DNA of 64,000 nt, taken from Saccharospirillum mangrovi. GTDB lineage: Bacteria > Pseudomonadota > Gammaproteobacteria > Pseudomonadales > Natronospirillaceae. Under the pieces are notes generated by a model. That model saw only the letters and a list, made by a program, of their open reading frames with translations, did not search any database and was not told the origin of the DNA. How positions within the stretch are numbered: position 1 is the first letter of the stretch; every line of letters begins with the position of its first letter. Shown here piece after piece: positions 8,721-17,137 of this stretch. Position numbers and translations under genes: made by a program. The DNA is taken from contig NZ_CP031415.1 of the NCBI RefSeq assembly GCF_003367315.1, positions 928,001-992,000 on the forward strand, written 5' to 3'.

Positions 8721-8821
8721 CAAGCCAGTGTGACTGTGCTCCCGCCGTTTTATTTGCACTGTTTTTTTGGACGACCGTGAACAACGAGTTTTCCCCGGGC
8801 CGGTAATACACCGCCTGCGGA

Positions 8822-8873
8822 GCTTCTATCCATGAGGCCCAGGCAAGAAGGATGGGGCTTTATCGATAGAAGC
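8822..8873 (+). promoter_or_regulatory. pnp leader stem-loop (candidate RNase III site)
   Basis: GCTTCTATC (8822-8830) pairs perfectly with GATAGAAGC (8865-8873). An inner stem pairs AGGCCC (8835-8840) with GGGCTT (8855-8860). E. coli pnp mRNA has a long leader stem cut by RNase III, which starts PNPase autocontrol. The same position suggests the same role here, by inference. Confidence 0.55.
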
Positions 8874-8919
8874 ATCGTTGGGATCGGGGTCCATCCATCC
8901 ACCAAAAAAGGAGACTCAT

Positions 8920-11049
8920 GTGAGTCATTTGACCCCTAAAACCCAAAGCTTCCAGTTCGGTGGCAAGACCGTCACCCTGGAAACCGCTCGCATTGCCCGC
9001 CAAGCCACCGGCGCTGTGCTGTGTAGCATTGAAGACACCGTCGTGCTGGCAACCGTTGTTGCCGCCAAAGAAGCCCCGGCCAACCAGCCGTTCTTCCCGC
9101 TGTCTGTGCACTATCAGGAAAAATACTACGCGGCCGGCAAAATCCCTGGCGGCTACCTGAAGCGTGAAGGCCGTCCGTCTGAGAAAGAGACCCTGACCTC
9201 GCGTCTGATCGACCGTCCGATTCGTCCGTTGTTCGCCAAAGGCTTCATGAACGAAGTTCAGGTCATCATCAACGTTGTCTCTGCCAACAAGACGGATGAC
9301 CCGGATATCGCGGCGATGATCGCCACTTCGGCGGCGCTGTCTATTTCCGGCGTGCCGTTCAACGGCCCGATCGGTGCCGCCCGTGTTGGTTACACCGACG
9401 CTGAAGGTTACCTGCTGAACCCGACCTTCGAACAACTGAAAGAGTCGCGTCTGGACATGGTTGTCGCCGGCACCACCGATGCCGTGCTGATGGTGGAGTC
9501 CGAAGCGCAGGAACTGACCGAAGACCAGATGTTGGGCGCCGTGCTGTACGCGCACCAGGAATATCAAGCTGTGGTCGAAGCGATCAAAGCCTTCGCTGCG
9601 GCCAATGGCAAGCCGCGTTGGGACTTCGAACCCAAGCCGGAAAACACCGCCCTGATCGAACAGGTCACCGCTGCCTTTGGCGACAAGATTGCCCAGGCCT
9701 ATCAGGTGTCTGACAAAATGGCGCGTTACGCCCAGTTGGATGCACTGAAATCTGAGCTGGTTGAACAACTGGCTAACGACGAAACCGGCCCGTCTGCCGA
9801 CGAACTGAAATCCGTCTTCGCCAAGCTCGAGAAAAAACTGGTCCGTGGTCGCATCGTCAAAGGCGAGCCGCGCATCGATGGCCGCGACAACAAAACCGTC
9901 CGTCCGATCAGCGTCGAAGTTGGTGTGCTGCCGAACGCTCACGGTTCTGCCCTGTTCACCCGTGGCGAAACTCAGGCGTTGGTTGCTACCACTCTGGGCA
10001 CGCTGCGCGACGGCAAGATGGAAGACCAGCTCAACGGCACCATCACCGATCACTTCATGTTCCACTACAACTTCCCGCCGTTCAGCGTCGGTGAAGCCGG
10101 CCGCATCGGTTCTGTTGGTCGTCGTGAAATTGGCCACGGCCGTCTCGCCAAGCGTGGCGTGTTGGCAATGATGCCGAACCAGGACGACTTCCCTTACACC
10201 GTGCGTGTGGTTTCTGAAATCACTGAATCCAACGGTTCTTCTTCCATGGCGTCTGTCTGTGGCGCGTCGCTGGCGATGATGGATGCCGGTGTGCCGGTGA
10301 AGAGCCCGGTGGCCGGTATCGCCATGGGTCTGGTGAAAGAAGCCGACGGTTTCGCGGTGCTGACCGACATCCTGGGTGACGAAGATCACCTGGGTGACAT
10401 GGACTTCAAAGTGGCCGGTACCCGCACCGGTGTGACCGCTTTGCAGATGGACATCAAGATCGAAGGCATCACCGAAGAAATCATGGAGATTGCACTGGAG
10501 CAGGCCAACGCCGCGCGTCAGCACATTCTCGATGAAATGAACAAGGTGATTGCATCTTCGCGCACCGAGCTGTCCGACAAAGCCCCGACCATGCAAACGA
10601 TGAAGATCGACACCGATAAGATTCGTGACGTCATCGGTAAAGGCGGCGCGACCATTCGCTCCATCGTTGAAGAAACCGGCGCGGAAGTGGACATCTCCGA
10701 CGACGGTACCGTCCGTCTGTACGCCCCGGACAACGCCTCGGCCACCGCCGCCAAGAACAAGATTCTGGCGCTGACCACCGAGCCGGAACCGGGCACCGTT
10801 TACCAGGGCAAGGTTGTGCGCATCGCCGATTTCGGTGCTTTCGTACAGTTCCTGCCGGGTAAAGACGGTCTGGTACACATCTCGCAAATCGCTGATCGTC
10901 GCATCGAGAAAGTGACCGACGAACTGAGCGAAGGCGATGTAGTTGTGGTCAAGATCCTGGATGTCGACAACCGCGGTCGCGTGAAGCTGTCCATTCGCGA
11001 AGTGACCGACGAAGAACGCGCCAGCTTTGCCGACGCGCCGGCCGAATAA
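8920..11049 (+). CDS. pnp: Polyribonucleotide nucleotidyltransferase (PNPase)
   Basis: This 709-residue 3'-5' phosphorolytic exoribonuclease belongs to the degradosome. It has two RNase PH domains with a helical linker, a KH domain ([20 protein letters not shown]) and a C-terminal S1 domain ([20 protein letters not shown]). GTG at 8920 is the best start: AAGGAG at 8908-8913 is 6 bases upstream, and the resulting [20 protein letters not shown] matches the E. coli N-terminus in position. An ATG at 8918 overlaps it but is followed at once by TGA. An in-frame ATG at 8878 would begin inside the leader. Confidence 0.98.
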   Translation: MSHLTPKTQSFQFGGKTVTLETARIARQATGAVLCSIEDTVVLATVVAAKEAPANQPFFPLSVHYQEKYYAAGKIPGGYLKREGRPSEKETLTSRLIDRPIRPLFAKGFMNEVQVIINVVSANKTDDPDIAAMIATSAALSISGVPFNGPIGAARVGYTDAEGYLLNPTFEQLKESRLDMVVAGTTDAVLMVESEAQELTEDQMLGAVLYAHQEYQAVVEAIKAFAAANGKPRWDFEPKPENTALIEQVTAAFGDKIAQAYQVSDKMARYAQLDALKSELVEQLANDETGPSADELKSVFAKLEKKLVRGRIVKGEPRIDGRDNKTVRPISVEVGVLPNAHGSALFTRGETQALVATTLGTLRDGKMEDQLNGTITDHFMFHYNFPPFSVGEAGRIGSVGRREIGHGRLAKRGVLAMMPNQDDFPYTVRVVSEITESNGSSSMASVCGASLAMMDAGVPVKSPVAGIAMGLVKEADGFAVLTDILGDEDHLGDMDFKVAGTRTGVTALQMDIKIEGITEEIMEIALEQANAARQHILDEMNKVIASSRTELSDKAPTMQTMKIDTDKIRDVIGKGGATIRSIVEETGAEVDISDDGTVRLYAPDNASATAAKNKILALTTEPEPGTVYQGKVVRIADFGAFVQFLPGKDGLVHISQIADRRIEKVTDELSEGDVVVVKILDVDNRGRVKLSIREVTDEERASFADAPAE

Positions 11050-11071
11050 GCCAAATTGCGTTAAAAATGAG

Positions 11072-11099
11072 AAAACCCCGGCCAGTCCGGGGTTTTTTT
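11072..11099 (+). terminator. Rho-independent terminator after pnp
   Basis: AAAACCCCGG and CCGGGGTTTT form the stem (11072-11081 / 11087-11096) with a 5-nt loop, followed by more T. It ends the rpsO-pnp operon and argues that the next gene starts after it. Confidence 0.95.
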
Positions 11100-11130
11100 A
11101 TGGCTTGAAGCCGGCGACTGGATATGAGTT

Positions 11131-11145
11131 AGACGTTTTACGTCT
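11131..11145. promoter_or_regulatory. Inverted repeat upstream of the TerB-like gene
   Basis: AGACGT-TTT-ACGTCT is a perfect 6-bp inverted repeat between the pnp terminator and the next gene. It could be an operator or a small hairpin. No regulator is recognised. Confidence 0.4.
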
Positions 11146-11242
11146 GACAGCCTGTGGTATGCTTCATGCGTTTGAATTAGCGTTGTATTGGTGGCGACAT
11201 CCAGTTGCGCGCCGTGGCAACCAGTGGTTGAATGAAAAGGTT

Positions 11243-12445
11243 ATGAAATTTTTGGCTGATTCTGATGTGACAAGCACTTCGTTCTGGTTGCGCCACCCTG
11301 ATTCCACCCAGGCGGCTGTTCACCTGGCGTTGCAGTGGCTGGCCTATGTGTATCCCTCCAGCGAACAACACCTGCGCGACACGTTAAAGCGGTCGCTGTC
11401 TTATACCGACGACACTCTGGTTGAGCGTTGGCGTCAATTGCTCGAAAACCAACCGATCGAGCAACACGTCGAGGCTCTGCGCTGGTTGTCGGAAACCTTA
11501 TCGCGCGATCAGGTGCCGTTTTTGGTTGAAACCTGCTGGCGGTTACTGCTGGTGCATCATGAAATGCCCAGCCAGGTGCCGTTGGCGCTGCGTTTGATGG
11601 GTCGCGTTCTGGATGTTTCTGAAGACCGCGTGCTGGAAATCGGCGAACGCATTCAGCGTGAAACCCAGGAAGAAAATGGCGATTACGATCGCTCGCCGCT
11701 GTTGCCGGAAGACCCGCGCTATCTGGATCGGGTGGAATGGCGGCTGTTCGGCATTCACGCCCGAACGCGACGCGCCCCGGCCCCCAAAGGCAACAAAAAC
11801 AGCCAGTGGGCGTCTTATACACTGGTGTTTTTAATCGGCTTTATGATGGGCGGCGGTGCCGTGACGTATCTGGTTTGGGGTCCGACGCAATGGGGCCGCC
11901 CGCCAGTGCCGCGCATGTCGCATCTGGAAATGGAATCGACAACGCCGGCTGTTACACCGCCGGTGACTACGGTTGAATCACCCAGTGCCGCAGCCGATAG
12001 CGCCGTTACCGAAGCGCCGGTCGCCGACGCAAGCCCGGCAGCGGAAGCCGCAACGCCAGCGGCCACCGCTACGGCGGCCGCCACTCAACCTGCGCCACAA
12101 CCCGAACCTGCTCAACCAACACCCACCCCGACGCCAGCGCAACCGACACCCGCACAACCGGCCCAAGCCAGTTCAGCGCCGGTGCAGACCGTGACTCCGG
12201 CTCAGCAGCCGAGCGATGGCCCGGCCATTTCATCGACCGGTTCGGAAGAAGTGCTGATGGCGGTGACGGCATCGGTACTGAACGTCCGTGCCGAACCGTC
12301 TACCGGCTCACCGGTGATTATGAAATTGGGTGAAGGTGCACGCGTGTGGGTGGATCCGGAGCAGCGGGTTGGATTCTGGGCTCGGGTTCGGGTCGCCGGT
12401 GAAATCGGTTACGCCAGCGCTAACTTCTTAGCGCCGGCCAACTGA
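11243..12445 (+). CDS. Membrane protein with TerB-like and SH3b domains
   Basis: This protein has about 400 residues. The first 175 or so are helical and resemble the TerB fold (DQVPFLVETCWRLLLVHHEM, then LMGRVLDVSEDRVLEIGERI). One transmembrane helix follows (SYTLVFLIGFMMGGGAVTYL), then a 120-residue Pro/Ala/Thr-rich linker and a C-terminal bacterial SH3 domain (VTASVLNVRAEPSTGSPVIM). The SH3 domain should be periplasmic, where such domains often bind peptidoglycan. ATG 11243 has AAAAGG close upstream. ATG 11159 is in frame but has no ribosome binding site. The function is unknown; a link between cytoplasmic sensing and the cell wall is inference. Confidence 0.75.
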   Translation: MKFLADSDVTSTSFWLRHPDSTQAAVHLALQWLAYVYPSSEQHLRDTLKRSLSYTDDTLVERWRQLLENQPIEQHVEALRWLSETLSRDQVPFLVETCWRLLLVHHEMPSQVPLALRLMGRVLDVSEDRVLEIGERIQRETQEENGDYDRSPLLPEDPRYLDRVEWRLFGIHARTRRAPAPKGNKNSQWASYTLVFLIGFMMGGGAVTYLVWGPTQWGRPPVPRMSHLEMESTTPAVTPPVTTVESPSAAADSAVTEAPVADASPAAEAATPAATATAAATQPAPQPEPAQPTPTPTPAQPTPAQPAQASSAPVQTVTPAQQPSDGPAISSTGSEEVLMAVTASVLNVRAEPSTGSPVIMKLGEGARVWVDPEQRVGFWARVRVAGEIGYASANFLAPAN

Positions 12446-12452
12446 CGGCGTT

Positions 12453-13244
12453 TTAGTCCGGCAGTTCAACGCTGAGTTGGAGCGCCGCCAGGCGCTCCTG
12501 ACTGCGCTGCCGGTAGCGTGCCCGCAATTCGCTGCCGGCCGGTTTCTCCAGGTAATACGCCAGTTGATAGGCATCGCCATCGCTGGCACCCGCCTTTTTC
12601 AGTTGTTCAATCAAACGATCTTCGGCAGAAAAATCCGGTGCGGGTAAGGCAACTTCCTGTGCCTCGAAATCGATCTCTTCGCCGTCGGCGAGCCGTTCAA
12701 TCAGATTGCGATACACCGACTCAAACGCCGGCCAACTGTGCCGTTCCGGCTCTGAGCGCAATTTGAAATAGCCGGTTTCGCGCGCCGCCCATTGCACTGC
12801 CGGATGCTGCCAACGGGTTTGCGACGGGGCATGGCTGTTCTGGCAGGCTTCGAGATAGGCATCGCGTGTGGACGGTAAGCCGAGCGCTTGCGGGTCGGGC
12901 GTCAGATAGCGGACGAATTCTGCGATGGTCGGCGGCCAGGCCAGTTCCAGCTTGCAACGCTCCAACGCGTATTCGATGCGCGCCTGCTCAACACCGGCCA
13001 GGCTGTACGCCCATTCGCGTTTGGCTTGCGTCAGGGTTTCTTCGTCGCCATAAGCACTTTCAAAGCGGTGGGTGTAGATCAGCTGCATGCGCGCAAAGAT
13101 CATGTTCACCAGCAGTTTGGTGTCGTGATCAAGCGGGCCTTTTTTACCAGTCGGTGTCGCGGATGTTACGGAGAGCTTCCCGGACTTTAGCCCGCTTGTC
13201 CCGATCAGGGTTTGCAGACTCTTGGGTGCGTTGGTTGCGCTCAT
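12453..13244 (-). CDS. Lambda P-like replication protein (putative helicase loader)
   Basis: The protein has 263 residues. Its region from about residue 38 to 125 (LVNMIFARMQLIYTHRFESA, WAYSLAGVEQARIEYALERC, WPPTIAEFVRYL) resembles the phage lambda replication P family, whose members deliver DnaB helicase. The N-terminus is low-complexity and the C-terminus is charged and helical. The ATG at 13244 has AAGGG 5 bases upstream and lies inside the end of the DnaT-like gene, a 101-bp overlap. The pair therefore looks translationally coupled. No other phage genes are nearby, so it seems a resident chromosomal gene. Family assignment is by motif recall. Confidence 0.6.
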   Translation of the reverse strand: MSATNAPKSLQTLIGTSGLKSGKLSVTSATPTGKKGPLDHDTKLLVNMIFARMQLIYTHRFESAYGDEETLTQAKREWAYSLAGVEQARIEYALERCKLELAWPPTIAEFVRYLTPDPQALGLPSTRDAYLEACQNSHAPSQTRWQHPAVQWAARETGYFKLRSEPERHSWPAFESVYRNLIERLADGEEIDFEAQEVALPAPDFSAEDRLIEQLKKAGASDGDAYQLAYYLEKPAGSELRARYRQRSQERLAALQLSVELPD

Positions 13245-13872
13245 AACGGCCCTTGTTGTTCAGTTGATCGTGCCAGGCGCGCTGAACCCAGTTCAGAAAG
13301 CGCACATCCCAGCTGTATTCTGCCTTGTCTCTATCCTGATAGTACTGGCGAAATTTGGCCAGTTCCGACAGCGCGAAGGTGATCGGAATGTCGTGGAAAG
13401 AGAGCAGGCGGGGAAAGTCTTCCGACGGTTCCCAGTCGGCGTGCATGCGGCTGCGTTCGGCGCGCACCGACATGGCCGGTGGTTGGTCGGCTTTCAGATA
13501 ATCGAGTTCGTCTTCCATCTGGTTGCGGCGCCGGGCATCGTTCATGCGCCGCACCGGAACGCGCTCGACCGGCGGTTCCGATACTACCGCTGGCACCGAC
13601 TCGCTCGGTTCCGCCAGATCGGCCAGTTGAATCTGCCAGGGGCCGTCGCCGGTCACTTCGAGCAACCCTTGCGCCTGTAATCGCCGCAATACCGAGCCAA
13701 CCTGCACCGCGCTCCAGAACGGCAACAACCGCTGCCGATGGGCATCGGTCAGTTGCAGCGACGGGCCACTCATCAGCGTCAGTTCGCTGAGCAGTTGGTA
13801 CAATAAGGCTTCTTCCAGGCCCAGTGTCTCGGCCAATGCCGGAGAAACCACCAGGACTTTCTCGGGTATCAC
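13144..13872 (-). CDS. DnaT-like primosomal protein
   Basis: With the GTG at 13872 this is a 242-residue protein. The N-terminal part (PEKVLVVSPALAETLGLEEA) is a winged-helix-like region. The C-terminal part (WEPSEDFPRLLSFHDIPITF, then WDVRFLNWVQRAWH) matches the DnaT C-terminal single-strand DNA-binding domain. DnaT acts in PriA-dependent primosome assembly. The GTG has GGAG 10 bases upstream and lies downstream of a candidate promoter at 13964-13992. An in-frame ATG at 14007 would add 45 residues but lies upstream of that promoter. It overlaps the P-like gene, suggesting that the two act together in replication restart. Confidence 0.65.
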   Translation of the reverse strand: MIPEKVLVVSPALAETLGLEEALLYQLLSELTLMSGPSLQLTDAHRQRLLPFWSAVQVGSVLRRLQAQGLLEVTGDGPWQIQLADLAEPSESVPAVVSEPPVERVPVRRMNDARRRNQMEDELDYLKADQPPAMSVRAERSRMHADWEPSEDFPRLLSFHDIPITFALSELAKFRQYYQDRDKAEYSWDVRFLNWVQRAWHDQLNNKGRYERNQRTQESANPDRDKRAKVREALRNIRDTDW

Positions 13873-13963
13873 AGAGGTTTCGCTCCAGGTACTCAGGTAA
13901 GGTCGGCCGATGCGGCCAGACAGGGTGAACAGCGGCGCGACCGATGGTCTGGCTGAAGGCGAA

Positions 13964-13992
13964 AGTCTACCATCGCCGGCGCCCGCTGTAGA
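13964..13992 (-). promoter_or_regulatory. Candidate promoter of the dnaT-like/P-like operon
   Basis: On the minus strand TCTACA (13992-13987) and the extended -10 TGGTAGACT (ending at 13964) are separated by 17 bp from TCTACA to TAGACT. Transcription would start near 13957, upstream of the GTG at 13872 and downstream of the ATG at 14007. Confidence 0.5.
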
Positions 13993-14107
13993 ATGGCAAT
14001 TGACCATGGCGTTGCCTCCCCGGTGACGTTAGGCTGCGCAACCAGCGGCCGCTGTGGTCGACGGTTATTTTCGGCAAATCGCCAAGTGTGGAGTGTGGCC
14101 CTCTGGC

Positions 14108-14986
14108 ATGAATGAACTTCTGTCCGTTCAACATCTGACCAAACGATATAAAAAACTGACCGCCGTCGACGACATCAGTTTCAACGTCGCCGAAGGCCAG
14201 TGTTTTGGTTTGCTCGGCCCCAACGGCGCTGGCAAAACCACCGCCATTGAAGTGATTGAAGGCATACTGCCGGCGACGTCCGGTGACGTTCGGTTATTCG
14301 GCGAGCCGGCGCGGCGACGCCAATACCAACGCGTCGGCATTCAATTTCAACACACCGCCTTGCCGGACTATCTGACCGTGCGCGAAACGCTGCAATTATT
14401 CGCGGCTTTTTATCCGCGCGCCTTGCCGTTGGACGACGCTATTGAGCTGTGCGCGCTTGGCGATTTTGTCGATCGCGATACGCGTCGTTTATCCGGCGGC
14501 CAACGCCAGCGTTTGTTGCTGGCGCTGGCGTTGATCAACGATCCGGATCTGGTGTTTCTGGACGAACCGACTACCGGCCTCGACCCGCAATCGCGGCGAC
14601 ATTTCTGGTCGCTGGTGCAGGCGATCAAAGCGCGCGGCAAAACCGTCGTGCTGACCACTCATTACATGGATGAAGCCCAGGTCTTGTGCGACCAGATCGC
14701 CATCATGGATGGCGGCCGCATCATCGAGCGCGGTGCACCGGCAGATTTGTTAGCGCAACATTTTGATGGCGTGTTGGTGCATTTGCCGGCGGCGTCGGTG
14801 CACGGCGTATCGCTGCCTTTTGCCGTGGTGGAGCGCGAAGACGGCATCGACATTCAGACCACGGCGGTTGATGAAACCGTCCGGCAATTAAGCGCCGCCG
14901 GTGTGCCGTTGGACGGATTAAAAGTCAGCAGTCCCAACCTCGAAGATTTGTTTTTGAAACTCACCGGCCATGCGCTGCGTGTCTGA
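14108..14986 (+). CDS. ABC exporter ATP-binding protein (ABC-2 type)
   Basis: The 292-residue ATPase has Walker A GPNGAGKTT at 37-45, signature LSGGQ at 128-132, Walker B LVFLDEP at about 148-154 and switch histidine TTHYMDEA. The order and the C-terminal extension of about 80 residues fit the DrrA/NodI/CcmA subgroup that pairs with ABC-2 permeases. The permease gene follows 17 bases after the stop, so the two form a two-gene transporter. The substrate cannot be read from the sequence. The ATG at 14108 begins the conserved part; its ribosome binding site is weak. Confidence 0.9.
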   Translation: MNELLSVQHLTKRYKKLTAVDDISFNVAEGQCFGLLGPNGAGKTTAIEVIEGILPATSGDVRLFGEPARRRQYQRVGIQFQHTALPDYLTVRETLQLFAAFYPRALPLDDAIELCALGDFVDRDTRRLSGGQRQRLLLALALINDPDLVFLDEPTTGLDPQSRRHFWSLVQAIKARGKTVVLTTHYMDEAQVLCDQIAIMDGGRIIERGAPADLLAQHFDGVLVHLPAASVHGVSLPFAVVEREDGIDIQTTAVDETVRQLSAAGVPLDGLKVSSPNLEDLFLKLTGHALRV

Positions 14987-15003
14987 CTGAACGGAGCGTC
15001 ACC

Positions 15004-16014
15004 ATGTTGAGCCGCATGCTGGCGGTGCTGAAAGCCCGCAACAAAGAATTTCTGCGCGACCGCAGTTCGCTGACCTGGAATCTGATCTTCCCGGTGATTC
15101 TGATCGTCGGTTTTTATGTATTGCTTGGCCAGGCGCAGCCGATGTTCAAAGTCGGCGTTATCAGCGAGCAGGATGCCTATGTGAACCGGCCGAAATTCAT
15201 GGCGCTGGAACACATTCAATTCGTGCCGTACGCGCATTTATCCGAAGCGCTCGATAAAGCTCGCCGCCATCAAATTGATCTGGTGATCGATCTGGATCAA
15301 CGCCGTTATTGGGTCAACGAAGAAAGCCGCCAGGGTTACGTGGTCGAGCGATTGCTGGCGAGTTCCGATCCGGATTTTCAGCGCCGACGCATCAGCGGTG
15401 AACCGATTCGTTACATCGATTGGGTACTGCCGGGCATCCTCGGGATGAACATCATGTTCGCGTCGTTATTCGGTGTCGGACACGCCATTGTGCGTTATCG
15501 AAAAAACGGCATGTTGAAGCGATTGAAAGCCACGCCGCTGTCGGCGGTGGAATTTGTCAGCGCGCAAATTCTGTCGCGATTAATGACGGTGTTGGGTTTA
15601 TCGTGTGCGATTTTTTTCGCCAGCCATTGGTTGCTCGGAACGCTGATGTTGGGGTCGGTCTGGGCGTTGTTGCTGACCTTCGTGCTCGGCGCGTTGGCGA
15701 TGATTTCGTTGGGGTTGGTTGTCGCCAGTCGCACCCGCAGCGAAGAGTTGACCAGCGGTCTGATGAACATGGCCGCCTGGCCGATGATGGGTTTGTCGGA
15801 AGTCTGGTTTTCGTTGGAAGGTGCGCCGCTGTCGTTGCAGCGGTTTTCCGACTGGTTGCCATTGACGCATCTGGTGCAGGCGTCCCGCGCCATCGCCACC
15901 GAAGGCGCGGGAGTGGCCGCGATCAGCGATCATTTGCTGACACTCGCGGGCATGACGCTGGTGTTGTTATTGATCGCCGCAGCATTGTTCCGTTGGGACA
16001 GCGACCGCCGCTGA
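15004..16014 (+). CDS. ABC-2 type permease
   Basis: This 336-residue inner-membrane protein starts with a cytoplasmic segment, then a first helix (LTWNLIFPVILIVGFYVLLG). A periplasmic domain of about 120 residues follows, then five further helices in the C-terminal half, the ABC2_membrane layout. GMLKRLKATPLSAVEF is the coupling-helix motif typical of the family. ACGGAG lies 9 bases before the ATG. It should form a homodimer with the preceding ATPase and export a lipid-like compound, drug or polysaccharide. It ends 19 bases from the convergent patatin gene. Confidence 0.88.
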   Translation: MLSRMLAVLKARNKEFLRDRSSLTWNLIFPVILIVGFYVLLGQAQPMFKVGVISEQDAYVNRPKFMALEHIQFVPYAHLSEALDKARRHQIDLVIDLDQRRYWVNEESRQGYVVERLLASSDPDFQRRRISGEPIRYIDWVLPGILGMNIMFASLFGVGHAIVRYRKNGMLKRLKATPLSAVEFVSAQILSRLMTVLGLSCAIFFASHWLLGTLMLGSVWALLLTFVLGALAMISLGLVVASRTRSEELTSGLMNMAAWPMMGLSEVWFSLEGAPLSLQRFSDWLPLTHLVQASRAIATEGAGVAAISDHLLTLAGMTLVLLLIAAALFRWDSDRR

Positions 16015-16032
16015 TCGACGCGCCAAAAACCC

Positions 16033-16983
16033 TCAGTTATCGACCTCAATGCGCGGCGGCGCGGCGTCGCCGTTGTGGTTTTTGGCTTCGTACCGCTCCA
16101 GCGCTTCTTCGCACAATTGATAGCCTTCGGCGATGATTTCTTCCGACAGGTTGTAGTCGAACAGTCCACCCATACTGCGCGGAATTTCGATCAGAATGTC
16201 CGGCTGATGCGCCGCCAGTTTCATGTGCGCGATGGTGTTTTGCATGGTGTCGATGGAGCGGTTGATCAGTTCCATAATGCCCCATTTGTTTTGCGGTTCG
16301 GCTTCTTTGGCGTCTTCGTTCCACCAACGATCGATAAACCGACCGACGGCGCGCTGCACCGCATTTTGTTCTTTCGGGTCCACTTTGGGCGGTTGCTTCT
16401 TGCGCACCTTGGCGGTCGGGCGCGGAATTTCCTCGCGGCCGTTCAGGTTCACCGCCAAGGTTAAATCGGTGATGGTGCGCAGCGTTGGCGCCATCGGTAC
16501 CGGGTTTAGCACGCCGCCGTCGACCAGCATCATGTCGCGGTAATAATGCGGCTTGAACACCGACGGAATAGCGATGGACGCACGAATGGCTTCGAACAGC
16601 GAGCCTTCGGTGAACCAGACTTCGCGCTGGCGTTCGATGTCGACCGCCACGGCAGTGAATTCTATCGGCAGGTCTTCGATCTGGGCGTCGCTGATCAGAC
16701 GGCGCAGCACCGTCATGATTTTATCGCCTTTGAATAAGCCGCCGCCGTCGAACGATAAATCGAGCAGGCGCAGCACATCGCGGCGGTCCAGCGCCGTGAC
16801 CCAGCTTTGGTATTTGTCGAGTTTTCCCGCCGCGTAAAAACCGCCGATCAGAGCGCCAATACTGGCACCGGCAATGTTGGTGATTTTGTAACCGTTGTCT
16901 TCCAGGCAACGGATGATGCCGATGTGCGCCATGCCCCGCGCACCGCCGCTGCCCAACACCAGAGAAACCGTTTTTTGCGTCAC
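16033..16983 (-). CDS. Patatin-like phospholipase (RssA/NTE family)
   Basis: The 316-residue protein has the full patatin catalytic set: oxyanion loop GSGGARG (11-17), nucleophile S41 in GASIG, and D155 in DGGVLNP. It is a serine-aspartate dyad hydrolase acting on acyl esters of lipids. The first half resembles bacterial RssA/YchK. The last 90 residues form a helical extension. The start is GTG, with GAGGAG 8 bases upstream. It is a single gene, divergent from the BASS transporter. The substrate is unknown. Confidence 0.88.
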   Translation of the reverse strand: MTQKTVSLVLGSGGARGMAHIGIIRCLEDNGYKITNIAGASIGALIGGFYAAGKLDKYQSWVTALDRRDVLRLLDLSFDGGGLFKGDKIMTVLRRLISDAQIEDLPIEFTAVAVDIERQREVWFTEGSLFEAIRASIAIPSVFKPHYYRDMMLVDGGVLNPVPMAPTLRTITDLTLAVNLNGREEIPRPTAKVRKKQPPKVDPKEQNAVQRAVGRFIDRWWNEDAKEAEPQNKWGIMELINRSIDTMQNTIAHMKLAAHQPDILIEIPRSMGGLFDYNLSEEIIAEGYQLCEEALERYEAKNHNGDAAPPRIEVDN

Positions 16984-17137
16984 GATACTGTCTCCTCAAC
17001 CGCTGCTGCCACGCGCCAGAATGTTGGGCGCCGGATTATTGTTTCACTTCGCTCACGGCGTTAAAAGAGCCGGCTCGCTGGCAATTCAACGCCAAGGCCA
17101 TGCTAGACTTCGCCGACTGTTGTGACGGAGTTCCCCC

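Noticed and set aside
8860-10887. Very long minus-strand open frame (about 675 codons) opposite pnp
   Set aside because: It mirrors pnp codon structure, encodes a His/Arg/Gly-rich sequence without known motifs, and pnp on the plus strand is unambiguous.
12453-14007. Prophage remnant
   Set aside because: Only replication-type genes are present, with no integrase, repressor, structural genes or att repeats, and composition like the neighbours.
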